Below, one piece after another: positions 40,849 to 49,429 of a stretch of DNA of 57,587 bases. The position numbers and the translations under genes are program-made. A model generated the notes under the pieces. The model saw only the letters and a program-made list of their open reading frames with translations, did no database searches and had not been told where the DNA came from. Source of the DNA: Protofrankia sp. CiP1_Cm_nod1 (GTDB lineage: Bacteria; Actinomycetota; Actinomycetes; Frankiales; Frankiaceae); contig NZ_CAKKTM010000451.1 in assembly GCF_920888515.1 (NCBI RefSeq), positions 1-57,587 of the forward strand, given 5' to 3'. Every line of letters starts with the position of its first letter. Within the stretch, counting starts at the first letter, position 1.

Positions 40849-42132
40849 GTGAAGTCGGTGGACGCGCACCTCGCCGACATCCTCGCCGCGGTCGGCCCGT
40901 TACCCGCACGGCCGCTGCCGCTGGGCGCCGCCCACGGCTGCGTGCTCGCCGCCGACCTGCACGCGGCCACCGCCCTGCCCGGGTTCGACAACTCGGCCAT
41001 GGACGGCTACGCCCTGTACGCCGCGGACGTCGCCGGCGCCGGCCCCGACCACCCGGTGACCCTGCCGGTCACCGGGGACATCCCGGCCGCGCCGGGCACC
41101 CCGGCGCCGGTGGCACCCGGCACCGCCGCCCGGATCATGACGGGGGCGCCGTTGCCGCCCGGCGCCGACACCGTCGTCCAGGTCGAGTGGACCGACGGCC
41201 GGATGGACCGGGTCACCGTGGCGCGCGCGCCCGTGCCCGGACAGAACATCCGGCGGGCCGGGGAGGACGTGGCCGTCGGCGACCTGGTCCTGCCCGCCGG
41301 GCGGCTGCTCGGCGCGGCCCAGATCGGCCTGCTCGCGGCCCTGAACGTGGCGGCGCCCACCGTCCACCCGCGTCCCCGGGTGGCGGTCCTGTCGACCGGC
41401 AGCGAGCTGGTCGAGGCCGGTGGGACGCCCGGGCCCGGGCAGATCGTCGACTCCAACAGCCACGCGGTGGCGGCGGCGGCGCGGGAGGCGGGCGCGCGGG
41501 TCCGGCGGTTCGCCGGCGTGCCCGACTCCCCGGACGCGTTCGCCGCGCTGCTCGACGACGTCCGCACCGACGCCGACGCTGTGATCACGACCGGCGGGGT
41601 GAGCGTGGGCGCCTTCGACGTGGTCAAGCAGGTTCTCGCCGCCGCGGGGACGGTCCGTTTCGAGCGGCTCGCCATGCGGCCCGGGATGCCGCAGGGGTTC
41701 GGGGTGCTCGACGGCGTGCCGGTGTTCACCCTGCCCGGCAACCCGGTCAGCGCGCTGGTGTCGTTCGAGCTGTTCGTCAGGCCCGCGCTGCGGCGGATGC
41801 GCGGGCTTGCGTCCGTGCACCGTCCGACGCTGGTGGTCACGACGGCCCAGCCGGTGCGGGCCGCCGCGGGCCGGCGCTCGTACCTGCGGGTCCGGCTGGC
41901 CGATGGCGGCGCGGGCCGCCCGCCCGTGGCGCATCTCGCCGGCGGCCAGGGCGCCCACCAGATGTCGGCGCTGGCGGCCGCGGACGCGCTGTTGATCGTT
42001 CCGGCGGATGGCGGTGAGCTGCCCGCCGGGCGGGAGCTGACCGCGCTGCTGCTCGACGACGAGGTGACGGTGGCGAGCCGCCGCGGCGGCGTGCCACCGG
42101 CCGGCCGGCGGCATGTGGAGGTGGGCGGGTGA
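40849..42132 (+). CDS. moeA: Molybdopterin molybdenumtransferase MoeA / gephyrin-like Glp
   Basis: A 427-residue MoeA-family protein that inserts molybdate into molybdopterin. Features are DNSAMDGYA, RIMTGAPLPPGAD, VLSTGSEL, DSNSHA, ITTGGVSVG and LPGNPVSALVSFE. In actinobacteria a MoeA paralogue in this gene order (with galU, rimJ and a small membrane protein) is the gephyrin-like Glp, which takes part in cell division with receptor GlpR; the glpR gene is present downstream. It starts at GTG 40849. The stop overlaps the next gene (GTGA). Confidence 0.9.
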   Translation: MKSVDAHLADILAAVGPLPARPLPLGAAHGCVLAADLHAATALPGFDNSAMDGYALYAADVAGAGPDHPVTLPVTGDIPAAPGTPAPVAPGTAARIMTGAPLPPGADTVVQVEWTDGRMDRVTVARAPVPGQNIRRAGEDVAVGDLVLPAGRLLGAAQIGLLAALNVAAPTVHPRPRVAVLSTGSELVEAGGTPGPGQIVDSNSHAVAAAAREAGARVRRFAGVPDSPDAFAALLDDVRTDADAVITTGGVSVGAFDVVKQVLAAAGTVRFERLAMRPGMPQGFGVLDGVPVFTLPGNPVSALVSFELFVRPALRRMRGLASVHRPTLVVTTAQPVRAAAGRRSYLRVRLADGGAGRPPVAHLAGGQGAHQMSALAAADALLIVPADGGELPAGRELTALLLDDEVTVASRRGGVPPAGRRHVEVGG

Positions 42133-43217
42133 CCGAGCCGGACGGGCCGAAGCTGACCCATGTGGACGCCACCGGCGCCGCCCGGATGGTCGATGTCTCC
42201 GCCAAGGACGTGACCGCGCGGACGGCGACGGCCCGCGGCTGCCTGCGGGTGGCGCCCGCCGTCGTCGACCTGCTGCGCGGGGCCGGCGTGCCCAAGGGGG
42301 ACGCGCTCGGGGTGGCCAGGGTGGCGGGCATCATGGGCTCCAAGCGCACGTCCGAGCTCATCCCGCTGTGCCATCCGATCGCGCTGTCGGGGGTCCGGGT
42401 CGACATCGACGTCCACGACCATGGTGTCGAGATCACCGCGACCGTCCGGACGGCGGACCGCACCGGCGTGGAGATGGAGGCGCTGACCGCGGTGGCGGTG
42501 GCCGGGCTCACACTGCACGACATGGTCAAGGCAGTCGATCCGGCCGCGACGCTCACCGACATCCAGCTGCTGGTGAAGACCGGTGGACGGTCGGGTGACT
42601 GGCGGCGCCACCCGGTCGTCGCACCGCCGGACACGGGAGTGCGGGCCGGGTCGTCAGGGGTACCGGCCGGTGCCCGTGCCCGAGTGATCACGGTTTCGGA
42701 CCGCGTGCACGCCGGCGGGTACGCCGACCGGTCCGGGCCGCTGGCGGCCGGGGCGCTCGGCCGGATCGGCTTCGTCGTCGACGACGTGGTCGTCGTCCCG
42801 GACGAGCCCGACGCGATCGTGGCCGCGCTGACGGCGGCGGTGCGTGCCGGGATCCATCTGGTCGTCACCACCGGCGGCACCGGTCTCGCGCCCAGGGACG
42901 TCACGCCGGAGGCGACCCGGCTGGTGATCGACCGTGAGGTGCCCGGGCTCGCCGAGGCACTGCGCGCGGCCGGCCGGGAGACGGTCCCGACGGCGGTCCT
43001 CTCCCGCGGGATCGCCGGTGTGCGGGAGGGGACGCTGGTGGTGAACCTGCCGGGCTCCACCGGTGGCGTCGCCGACGGGATGACCGTGCTCGCCGGCGTG
43101 GCCGGGCACGCCGTCGCGCAGATCAGGGGCGGCGGGGAGCACCGTCACGCCGGCTCCCACGATCATGCCGGTGACGCGGCGGGCGCCGGCCGGAGCCCGC
43201 GGGAGAAGAGGGGATGA
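42129..43217 (+). CDS. moaCB: Fused MoaC-MoaB/MogA molybdenum-cofactor protein
   Basis: A 362-residue bifunctional protein. Residues 1-160 are MoaC (cyclic pyranopterin monophosphate synthase: GIMGSKRTSELIPLCHPIALSGV, TGVEMEALTAV). About 177-335 are MoaB/MogA (molybdopterin adenylyltransferase: ITVSDRVHAGGYADRSGP, VTTGGTGLAPRDVTPEA, NLPGSTGGV). The C-terminal tail is His/Gly-rich. It starts at GTG overlapping the moeA stop, and its stop overlaps the rimJ-like start, so the three are translationally coupled. Confidence 0.9.
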   Translation: MTEPDGPKLTHVDATGAARMVDVSAKDVTARTATARGCLRVAPAVVDLLRGAGVPKGDALGVARVAGIMGSKRTSELIPLCHPIALSGVRVDIDVHDHGVEITATVRTADRTGVEMEALTAVAVAGLTLHDMVKAVDPAATLTDIQLLVKTGGRSGDWRRHPVVAPPDTGVRAGSSGVPAGARARVITVSDRVHAGGYADRSGPLAAGALGRIGFVVDDVVVVPDEPDAIVAALTAAVRAGIHLVVTTGGTGLAPRDVTPEATRLVIDREVPGLAEALRAAGRETVPTAVLSRGIAGVREGTLVVNLPGSTGGVADGMTVLAGVAGHAVAQIRGGGEHRHAGSHDHAGDAAGAGRSPREKRG

Positions 43218-43846
43218 GGGCGCCCGGGTGGCCGGCGAGTCTCACGGACGGGCCGGTGGCCGTGCGTCCTCTGCGGCTGCGCGAGGCTGCCACCTGGGTC
43301 GACATCCGGCTGCGCAACGGCGACTGGCTCGCGCCGTGGGAGGCGACGGCGAAGGCGCTGCCCGCCACCGACGAGGCGTGGGCGCGGCGCCAGACCGTCG
43401 GGGTCTACATCCAGATGGTGCGGCGGCTGCGCCAGCAGGCGCGTGTCGGTCAGGCCCTGCCGTTCGCCGTGACGTTCGAGGGCCGGCTGGTAGGACAGAT
43501 CACCGTTTCCACGATCGTCCGTGGCGCGTTGAACAGCGGCCATGTCGGTTACTGGGTTGACCGTATGTATGCCGGCCGTGGGATAACCCCGACCGCATTG
43601 GCGCTGGTGGTGGATCACTCTTTCACCGCGGTGGCACTGCACCGGCTGGAGGCGCACGTCCGGCCGGAGAACACCGCGAGCCGGCGGGTGGTGGAAAAGC
43701 TCGGGTTCCGCGAGGAGGGGTTCCACCGGCGCTATCTGGCGATCGGCGGGGCTTACCGGGACCACATCAGCTACGCCATCACCACGGAGGACGCTCCGGA
43801 AGGGCTGCTGAACCGCTGGCACAGCGTCCGCGCGCCACATAGCTGA
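43214..43846 (+). CDS. rimJ: RimJ/RimL-like GNAT N-acetyltransferase
   Basis: A 210-residue GNAT acetyltransferase of the ribosomal-protein-alanine type. It has VRPLRLREAATWVDIR at the start, the acetyl-CoA region VGYWVDRMYAGRGITPTALALVVDH, and HRLEAHVRPENTASRRVVEKLGFREEG at the end of the fold. The target protein is unknown. ATG 43214 overlaps the moaCB stop. Last gene of the overlapping trio; a hairpin follows at 43873. Confidence 0.87.
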   Translation: MRAPGWPASLTDGPVAVRPLRLREAATWVDIRLRNGDWLAPWEATAKALPATDEAWARRQTVGVYIQMVRRLRQQARVGQALPFAVTFEGRLVGQITVSTIVRGALNSGHVGYWVDRMYAGRGITPTALALVVDHSFTAVALHRLEAHVRPENTASRRVVEKLGFREEGFHRRYLAIGGAYRDHISYAITTEDAPEGLLNRWHSVRAPHS

Positions 43847-43872
43847 GATCAACAACACCTACTCGACATTAA

Positions 43873-43900
43873 CTGAGAGTAGTCATGCGTCTACTTTCAG
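43873..43900 (+). terminator. Hairpin after rimJ
   Basis: CTGAGAGTAG (43873-43882) pairs with CTACTTTCAG (43891-43900) with one mismatch and an 8-base loop, 27 bases after the stop. Confidence 0.45.
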
Positions 43901-43928
43901 ATGTGACGTCGGCCACACGTAGGGATGG

Positions 43929-44004
43929 TTGTCATGGTTTGTCTGTCCGTTAAGATCCTTTTGTGGTGTGTGCGTCGCCGTTTCGCGATCGAGCTTGGCT
44001 CGAT
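43929..44004 (+). ncRNA. Promoter followed closely by a T-tailed hairpin: candidate small RNA or attenuated leader
   Basis: TTGTCA (43929-43934), a 16-bp spacer and TAAGAT (43951-43956) form a plausible promoter. About 30 bases later ATCGAGC-TTG-GCTCGAT (43988-44004) is followed by GAGCTTTTCTC, a terminator-like arrangement. The product would be very short, or the hairpin regulates read-through into glpR, whose start is 383 bases on. The rest of the gap shows nothing else. Confidence 0.35.
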
Positions 44005-44386
44005 GAGCTTTTCTCGGCCTCAATTCAGTTACTAAGCGTGAACGTGATGTGGGCTGCGATGCCGCGACACGCGCTCTTCGGGTCGGTGACCGGACGGTAT
44101 TCGCTCACTAGCGTTCCTCGGAGCGCCTGAGGATAGCGGCGTCGCGCCGCTGGGCGTCCCTATCCTCCCGGCGGCGCGAACGCCCATGATCGGGCCGCCG
44201 GAGCCCCTCGTATTTCGGCGCGGTCGACATGCGGGGCCCGGGTCCGCCAACGTCATCTTCGATATCCGAGTCGGCAGGAAGGCCACCGTCCATGGTCAAC
44301 TCGCCTGTACGGCAGCCCGCGCCGCCTGAGGCTCGTACGGGCGCTTCGCGGTCCGCGCTCCGATGCCGTCTTCCGGACACGCTGTC

Positions 44387-45745
44387 ATGAGCGCGCTGAT
44401 CTGGCTCGCGATCGTCGCGGTCTGGGGTTTCGTGCTTATCCCTATGTGGGTGAGGCATCATGACAGCACGCTGGAACAGCGATCGGCGGAACGTTTCACT
44501 ACGGCGATGCGCGTCCTGTCACGCCGAGGGGCGTCGCGGCCGGACAGGGAGCTCGCGATGCGGCCGGCTGCTTCTTCTGGTCCGGATGACGACGATCCGG
44601 ACGACGGTGAGCCGATCCAGGTGACCGGGCCGACCCGGCCCGCCACGTCGGCTCGGCCCGCCACGTCGGCTCGGCCTCCCGGGTCGGCGCGGGCCACGCA
44701 CGGGTCCGGCGGGAGCCCCAGCGGTGAGTGGCGCGGTGTTCCCGTGGCACGCCCGCCGGCTTCCCCGCCTCGTCCGCATGCCGCCGCCGGCACCAACGCC
44801 GACCGGCGGGCGCTGATCCAGCTGCGCAGGCGGCGGCTGTTCGTCCTGCTGGCCATGATCCTGGTGACCGCGCTGCTCGCCGGGCTGCTGGGCGGCGTGT
44901 GGATCGCCGTCCAGATCCTGGCGGACGCGGCCGTCGTCAGCTATGTCGTGCACCTGCGCAGGGCAGCCCAGGCCGACCGGCGGCTGCGCGCCTCCCGCTT
45001 CGCGCTGGACCGGCGGATCGCCGCCGAGCGCGCCGTCCGGTACGGCTACCGGATGCCCGGCCCAGGTGCCGCCGGCACTGGCCTCGGCGGTGGCGTGGGC
45101 GGTGACGCGGGCGAGCCCTGGGTGTCCGGCAGCGAGCCGTTCCGGCTGTCCGACCAGGCCGTGGCTCGCCCCGGCGCGCCCGCCGGCCGAGGCACCCCCA
45201 GAGACGATCTTGCGATGGCGAACGCGCAGACGGTGGATCTTTCACGGAGCGCCGCCGCTGCCACCGCCCGGATCACGGCGGCCGGTGGCTCCCCACGAGG
45301 GCAGATCCTTGAGGGCGCCGTCATCGACGGCACGGCTGTCGACAGATCCGTTGACGACGGATCCGTGGCCGACGCCCCGGCCGCTGGGAACGTTGCCGTC
45401 ACCGATGCCGACCTCGATGCCGTCACCGATGCCGACCTCGATGGCTTCGCGGATGCCGACGGCTCTGCGGATGCCGCTGAGACGGATGGCGCCCCGGACC
45501 TCGGGCAGGCGCCCGGGCCGGTGGGCGGTGCCCGCCCGGCTGCCCGCGCGGCCGGGCGCCCGAACACCTCCAGGCCGGGTCGAGTGCAGGTCAACCCCCC
45601 AGGGACACATGGCGGTCTGACCGCTGGCCCGGCATCGACCGGTCCGGCATCGACACCGGCACCTGGCCCGCAGCAGCCCGCGTCGGGCAGCGACGATCCG
45701 GGCGAGGCCGACGAACTGTTGCGCAGGCACGCGGTCGGGAGCTGA
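44387..45745 (+). CDS. glpR: GlpR-like membrane protein (receptor of gephyrin-like Glp)
   Basis: A 452-residue membrane protein. It has an N-terminal helix MSALIWLAIVAVWGFVLIPMWVRHH characteristic of actinobacterial GlpR, an Arg/Pro-rich cytoplasmic linker with repeated PATSAR units, and a two-helix membrane hairpin (about 155-185, LFVLLAMILVTALLAGLLGGVWIAVQIL). A long Ala/Asp/Pro-rich tail with TDADLDAVTDADLDG repeats follows. GlpR binds Glp and links it to the divisome in Corynebacterium; here the role is inferred from similarity and gene order. ATG 44387 has no strong ribosome site. Confidence 0.78.
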   Translation: MSALIWLAIVAVWGFVLIPMWVRHHDSTLEQRSAERFTTAMRVLSRRGASRPDRELAMRPAASSGPDDDDPDDGEPIQVTGPTRPATSARPATSARPPGSARATHGSGGSPSGEWRGVPVARPPASPPRPHAAAGTNADRRALIQLRRRRLFVLLAMILVTALLAGLLGGVWIAVQILADAAVVSYVVHLRRAAQADRRLRASRFALDRRIAAERAVRYGYRMPGPGAAGTGLGGGVGGDAGEPWVSGSEPFRLSDQAVARPGAPAGRGTPRDDLAMANAQTVDLSRSAAAATARITAAGGSPRGQILEGAVIDGTAVDRSVDDGSVADAPAAGNVAVTDADLDAVTDADLDGFADADGSADAAETDGAPDLGQAPGPVGGARPAARAAGRPNTSRPGRVQVNPPGTHGGLTAGPASTGPASTPAPGPQQPASGSDDPGEADELLRRHAVGS

Positions 45746-45940
45746 CCGGTTGACCACCGAGGCATCCCCCACCGGATGCCGCGGCCCCACCGGCGGCCCC
45801 GACATCCTCACCGGCGCGGCTGCCCTGCCGAGGCGGCCGCCGGGCCGACGGATGTCGTTCCGGACGGGGCCGCTGTCCTGCGCGGGGCCGTCTTGGGGAC
45901 GCCCCGCTGCCCGTGGCACCCGTTTCTGCCCAGGTGACCG

Positions 45941-45974
45941 TTGGGACGGCAGTGAACCATTGGGGCGGCAGTGA
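45941..45974. repeat. Direct repeat TTGGG(A/G)CGGCAGTGA x2
   Basis: Copies at 45941-45955 and 45960-45974 (19-bp period), about 90 bases before the SLOG-like gene. They may be regulator half-sites. The remainder of the 45746-46064 gap is featureless. Confidence 0.45.
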
Positions 45975-46064
45975 GATGTGGCCGCTGATGGTTGCGCGAT
46001 CGGCGGATACCCTCGATCCCCGGGCACCCTTGTGCCGGGTATCCGGTGAACAGATGGAAGAATC

Positions 46065-46628
46065 ATGACCGATCGGGACCGTGGCACACCCTCGAAGATC
46101 GTCGTCTTCGGCGGTGTGCAGATCGACAGCCATGCCACCAGCCCGCCGCGGTTCCGTGAGCGTGACATCCCCGACGTCGAACGTCGGACCGCTGAAGCGC
46201 TCGACGCGCTGCGTCCACGGCTGCTGGTCGGCGCGGCGGCGTCCGGAGCCGACCTGGTGGTACTAGCGGCCGCGCGCTCGAAGGGGCTTCCCGTACGTGT
46301 GGTGCTGCCCTTCGACGTGCCCACGTTCAGGCGGACGTCGGTCGAGGACCGGGGGCCGCAGTGGTGCCTCCGGTACGACCAGCTGATCAGCTCGTTGAAA
46401 CCGGACGAACTGGAGATTCTCGACGAGGTCAGGGACTCCGGCGTCTACCACCGGACGAACACACGCCTGCTTGAGCGCGCGGCGCAGCTGCGGCAGGCCC
46501 CTGACGAGGAGATCGTCGCACTGGTGCTGCGCCCGGTCGTCTCACATCGGGCGTCGGTGACCGACGACCTCGTCGACAAGGCCAGGCATGCGGGTCTACG
46601 GGTCGTAGAGGTGCCGACCCTTGGCTGA
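46065..46628 (+). CDS. SLOG/Rossmann-like protein, unknown function
   Basis: A 187-residue protein with the layout KIVVFGGVQID, LLVGAAASGADLVVLAAARSKGLPVRVVLPF, which resembles the glycine-rich nucleotide/ligand-binding site of SLOG-type (LOG/DprA-related) Rossmann domains. These often occur in proteins that bind or generate nucleotide-derived signals. No catalytic Glu motif of LOG phosphoribohydrolases (PGGxGTxxE) is present, so ligand binding is more likely than cytokinin-type hydrolysis. It starts at ATG 46065, with GGAAGAAT upstream. Stand-alone gene. Confidence 0.65.
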   Translation: MTDRDRGTPSKIVVFGGVQIDSHATSPPRFRERDIPDVERRTAEALDALRPRLLVGAAASGADLVVLAAARSKGLPVRVVLPFDVPTFRRTSVEDRGPQWCLRYDQLISSLKPDELEILDEVRDSGVYHRTNTRLLERAAQLRQAPDEEIVALVLRPVVSHRASVTDDLVDKARHAGLRVVEVPTLG

Positions 46629-46760
46629 AGGCCCTGCGCTGGGGCCTGTGCTGCTGCCCGGGCGGCGGCTGGCGGCCGAAGTACAGAGGGCGCACGCGGC
46701 TGGGCTCGTACCTGCGGGCTCCGGCGGCTACACGGCCGGAGCGGCCCGGCGGCGGGTGGC

Positions 46761-46787
46761 TTGACAGCCCGCGGGAGGCGCTGTCAA
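46761..46787. promoter_or_regulatory. Inverted repeat TTGACAG / CTGTCAA
   Basis: TTGACAG (46761-46767) and CTGTCAA (46781-46787), 13 bases apart, about 50 bp upstream of the short-ORF promoter. Possible operator. Confidence 0.4.
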
Positions 46788-46850
46788 CCGCGATGGAACT
46801 GGCCTAGATCATATGGACTCGTGCTGGGGTGCGCTGTGCATAATGGCTCC

Positions 46851-46946
46851 GTGACCATGCGCGCGCCCCAGCTTCTCGAGCTGCCTGCCGGGGCTGTCAC
46901 GCGCACGAACACGGGATGTTGCTGTCCGCGCCCTCGCGTGCGCTGA
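46851..46946 (+). CDS. Leaderless poly-cysteine short ORF (leader peptide)
   Basis: A 31-codon reading frame from GTG 46851 (or 29 from ATG 46857), ending NTGCCCPRPRVR at TGA 46944-46946. CATAAT at 46839-46844 would place the transcription start on the GTG, making it leaderless, with a weak TGGACT upstream. Three consecutive Cys codons just before a hairpin match the design of the cysteine-responsive leaderless leader peptides described in mycobacteria. The last codons lie in the left arm of the following hairpin. Confidence 0.5.
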   Translation: MTMRAPQLLELPAGAVTRTNTGCCCPRPRVR

Positions 46947-47008
46947 CGTCCGCTTTCTTCTTCCGACGTCCATGACCGCCTTTGCGTCACCGGTCATGCA
47001 CGCGAGGG
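46931..47008 (+). promoter_or_regulatory. Attenuator-like nested hairpins after the poly-Cys ORF
   Basis: CCCTCGCGTGC (46931-46941) pairs perfectly with GCACGCGAGGG (46998-47008), and CATGACC (46971-46977) with GGTCATG (46992-46998). The outer left arm is the end of the short ORF, so ribosome stalling at the Cys codons would change the fold. The rest of 47009-47219, before the next gene, shows no gene. Confidence 0.5.
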
Positions 47009-47219
47009 CTTGTTAGCCGGAGAAGTCCAGTTCGTTTCGGGAAAATCCTGTCCGTACGGTTCGCAATCGCCCGATTCGACTCGCTGTGGCTGTTTTTGCC
47101 CGATGCGCTCCAGCATACGACGCGGTTGCTGAAAGCCGGGCCCGCCGGCAGCACGGACGTCTCTCCGTGACTTGTTCCGCCGCCTGTCATCACCAACGTG
47201 AGCGCAAAGGGGCGTCACA

Positions 47220-47924
47220 GTGAGTAATGACCACCGCGGTCAGCGGTACGGGACGACGCCGGGCAGCTCAGGCTCGCGGGAACCGACGTTCGAGGAGTGG
47301 ACCGCGAGCCTGCGGGCCGCGGGCTTCCGGCTGTGCCCCCGTAGCTGCGCCGTACCGGTTGAACTGCGTGGACTACGTCCGGACGGGGTCGGGTTCCATC
47401 TACGGTGCCGTGGAGTGCGGGTGGAACTGTCGTTGTTCCGCCCCGGCCGCGCGATGTGGCAGCTGCCGTTCTGGGATCCACGATGGATCCCAGAGGAAGG
47501 TTTGTCACTCTGGGTAAACTACCCGCTGGACAGCCCCTCATCCGGACGCTGGTCCTCCGGACATCCGGCCCCCTCCCTTCCGAACACGGATAATGGTACG
47601 CATACCGGTATCCAGGTGGGCAACGGACATATTTCTGACAGCGTCCGCATGGTGTTCGACCGCGAGGACACACCGGATTTCCGGGCCGTCCTCGACGGCG
47701 GCCGGGAATACGGCTGGCGCGGCCACGAGGCAGGGCTCCTGCGGCCCGCCGCCGCGGCAACCTTCTTCACCCGGCTGATGTGCGAGGCGGACCCGGCCGC
47801 CGGCCCTGCCTTGACCCCGCTGGTACCCAGGGCGCGCAAGGGTGAGCCATCCCCGGCACCGGCCGCGGCGGGGCAGGAACTGCTCAGCGGGGGCCGTCCA
47901 CCACATCCGTCCGGTCTGCTGTAA
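47220..47924 (+). CDS. Hypothetical protein downstream of the poly-Cys leader
   Basis: A 234-residue protein I do not recognise. A folded-looking N-terminal half (TFEEWTASLRAAGFRLCPRSCAVPVELRG, VELSLFRPGRAMWQLPFWDP) precedes a polar linker and a second segment, RMVFDREDTPDFRAVLDGG then RPAAAATFFTRLMCEADP; the C-terminus is Ala/Pro-rich. No signal peptide or membrane helix is seen. It starts at GTG 47220, close to tRNA-Ala. The leader and attenuator upstream suggest control by cysteine supply, but no sulfur-metabolism motif is visible. Confidence 0.55.
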   Translation: MSNDHRGQRYGTTPGSSGSREPTFEEWTASLRAAGFRLCPRSCAVPVELRGLRPDGVGFHLRCRGVRVELSLFRPGRAMWQLPFWDPRWIPEEGLSLWVNYPLDSPSSGRWSSGHPAPSLPNTDNGTHTGIQVGNGHISDSVRMVFDREDTPDFRAVLDGGREYGWRGHEAGLLRPAAAATFFTRLMCEADPAAGPALTPLVPRARKGEPSPAPAAAGQELLSGGRPPHPSGLL

Positions 47925-47939
47925 GCTGCAAGTGCTCCA

Positions 47940-48016
47940 GGGGGTGTAGCTCAGCCTGGTAGAGCGCCTCCCTCGCACGGAGGAGGCCAGGGGTTCGAGT
48001 CCCCTCACCTCCACCA
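47940..48016 (+). tRNA. tRNA-Ala (anticodon CGC)
   Basis: Acceptor GGGGGTG pairs with CACCTCC (one G-U), the D-arm contains AGCTCAGCCTGGTAGAGC, anticodon stem CCTCC/GGAGG encloses loop CTCGCAC (anticodon CGC), and the T-arm has GGTTCGAGTCC. The discriminator is A and CCA is encoded (48014-48016). Recombinase remnants begin directly downstream, so this is a likely integration site. Confidence 0.95.
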
Positions 48017-48044
48017 TCCCGGTCTTACTCGAACCCACTCCCCA

Positions 48045-48999
48045 CAAAGAGTGGCCGAGCAAGCCCGGGACAGTAACCTTATCATCGATCATGGCATCCT
48101 CCGCAAGGAGGACGCCACTGTCGTCCCGTCGCTCATACCACCGCCCACCGGTCAGCGCAAACCGCCGCCGCAACCGTGCGCTGCCAACAGCATCCCGGCC
48201 GTCCTCGCCGGCCAGTTCCGGATCTTCCGGTGCGGCTGGCATCCCGCCGTCCCCGCTGCCAGTGAGCGACTCGCGGGCAACCTGCTCCACCTCACCCCCG
48301 GCACCAGGCATCACCACCCCGCCCCGTGCCTCCCGCCGCAAATACACCACCGTCTCGAACGGCTCCGTCAGCTCGTCGGCCGTCACATACGGCCCCTCAC
48401 CCTCGAAGTCGATGAACAGCTTGGTGAAGATCGCCTTGTTCAAAATGGCCCGGGTGCGCTTCTGGGCCACCCGGTACAGCTCCTGTGGGTCGGCCAGCAG
48501 CTCCAGCATGTCGGTCACGACCTGGTAGCCCACCTGCAGCTCACCATCGGTGTCGTCCAGCTGCCGCTTCAAACTGGCCCGTTCGTCGCGGATGGCCCGC
48601 ATCCGCCCGCTGACTTTCTCCCGCGGCCAGTCCGGATCGTCCACCAAGTCGAGATAGCGGTCCTCCCGGGCATCCAGCTCCTTGAGGCGCTTGGCGTACT
48701 GCGCCCGCAGCTGCCGGGTGTTGTCCGCGCCACTGGCGACGGTCTGGTCCATGGCTGTCCGCAGCCGGTCGCCGACCTCGGCCGGGATGCGCACCTGGCA
48801 GTAGTGCCGGAGCACGGCCTCCTCGATCCGCTCCACCACGATGTAGGGCAGATCGCAGGTACGCTCCTGCCGTCCGCGGCAGAAGTAGTAAAAATACTGC
48901 CCGCCGTGGCGGCCCTGGGCCCGGGCGATGATCAGCCGCCGTTCGCAGCGGCCGCACCACACCACGCCCTTGAGGTAGTGATCGACCGGGCGTTCACGG
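48045..48999 (-). pseudogene. Large serine recombinase, C-terminal fragment only
   Basis: The minus strand encodes the zinc-ribbon and coiled-coil half of a large serine recombinase: HYLKGVVWCGRCERRLIIARAQG, the second cysteine pair in YYFCRGRQERTCDLPY, then a long coiled coil (MDQTVASGADNTRQLRAQYAKRL and onward) and YLRREARGG. Upstream of about 48999 the frame becomes nonsense, so the resolvase catalytic domain is missing. Downstream it has no stop of its own and runs open through the complement of tRNA-Ala to 47538, suggesting that the original end was lost. A dead integrase next to its probable tRNA target. Confidence 0.75.
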
Positions 49000-49400
49000 C
49001 CCTGGACGCCGTGGGTACCGCTGACCGGCCCGAGGCCGTCACCGTCATCCGCGAAGCCGGCCGCCGGCATCAGCCGCCGATCTCCGAGGCCGACACCACC
49101 CAGCTCGCCGCGGTCCTGTCCGGGTACAAGCTGTCCTGGCGGGTGACGGCCAGCTGGGGTGGCAGGCCGGCGGTACCGCCGGAAGCCCCCGAAGATCTCC
49201 AGCTGCGCTCGCTGGTCGTTATTGACGCCGGCCCGGCCGGGTTCTGGCGGCGGGAAGCGCCGGCCGAGCCGCTGCGCGCCGAGGACATCGACCTTCAGGT
49301 GACGGTCCGACTGGTGCCGGTCAGCGCCAGGCAGGTGTGGGCCGGGCTGGTCGATCTGCTCCCGGAATTGCCCTCCCCGGCAGAGCACGTCCGCCGGTAG
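48978..49400 (+). CDS. Small protein or gene remnant opposite the recombinase break
   Basis: From GTG 48978 the plus strand reads 140 residues with normal protein composition: VIDRAFTALDAVG, ADTTQLAAVLSGYKLSWRV, LQLRSLVVIDAG and QVWAGLVDLLPEL. It begins exactly where recombinase homology stops on the other strand, so it may be an inverted or inserted gene fragment. I cannot name a family, and the start is uncertain. Confidence 0.4.
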   Translation: MIDRAFTALDAVGTADRPEAVTVIREAGRRHQPPISEADTTQLAAVLSGYKLSWRVTASWGGRPAVPPEAPEDLQLRSLVVIDAGPAGFWRREAPAEPLRAEDIDLQVTVRLVPVSARQVWAGLVDLLPELPSPAEHVRR

Positions 49401-49429
49401 GGAAACCCAGCCTGGACGGCCAGAATCGA

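Noticed and set aside
47538-48045. Extension of the recombinase frame through tRNA-Ala to 47538
   Set aside because: The translated stretch is the antisense of the tRNA and of the hypothetical gene at 47220. It is open by chance after loss of the original stop.
48978-49400. Reading this plus-strand frame back to 48051 as one 449-residue protein
   Set aside because: Before 48978 it is the antisense of the recombinase zinc-ribbon and coiled-coil region, which has clear homology on the other strand.
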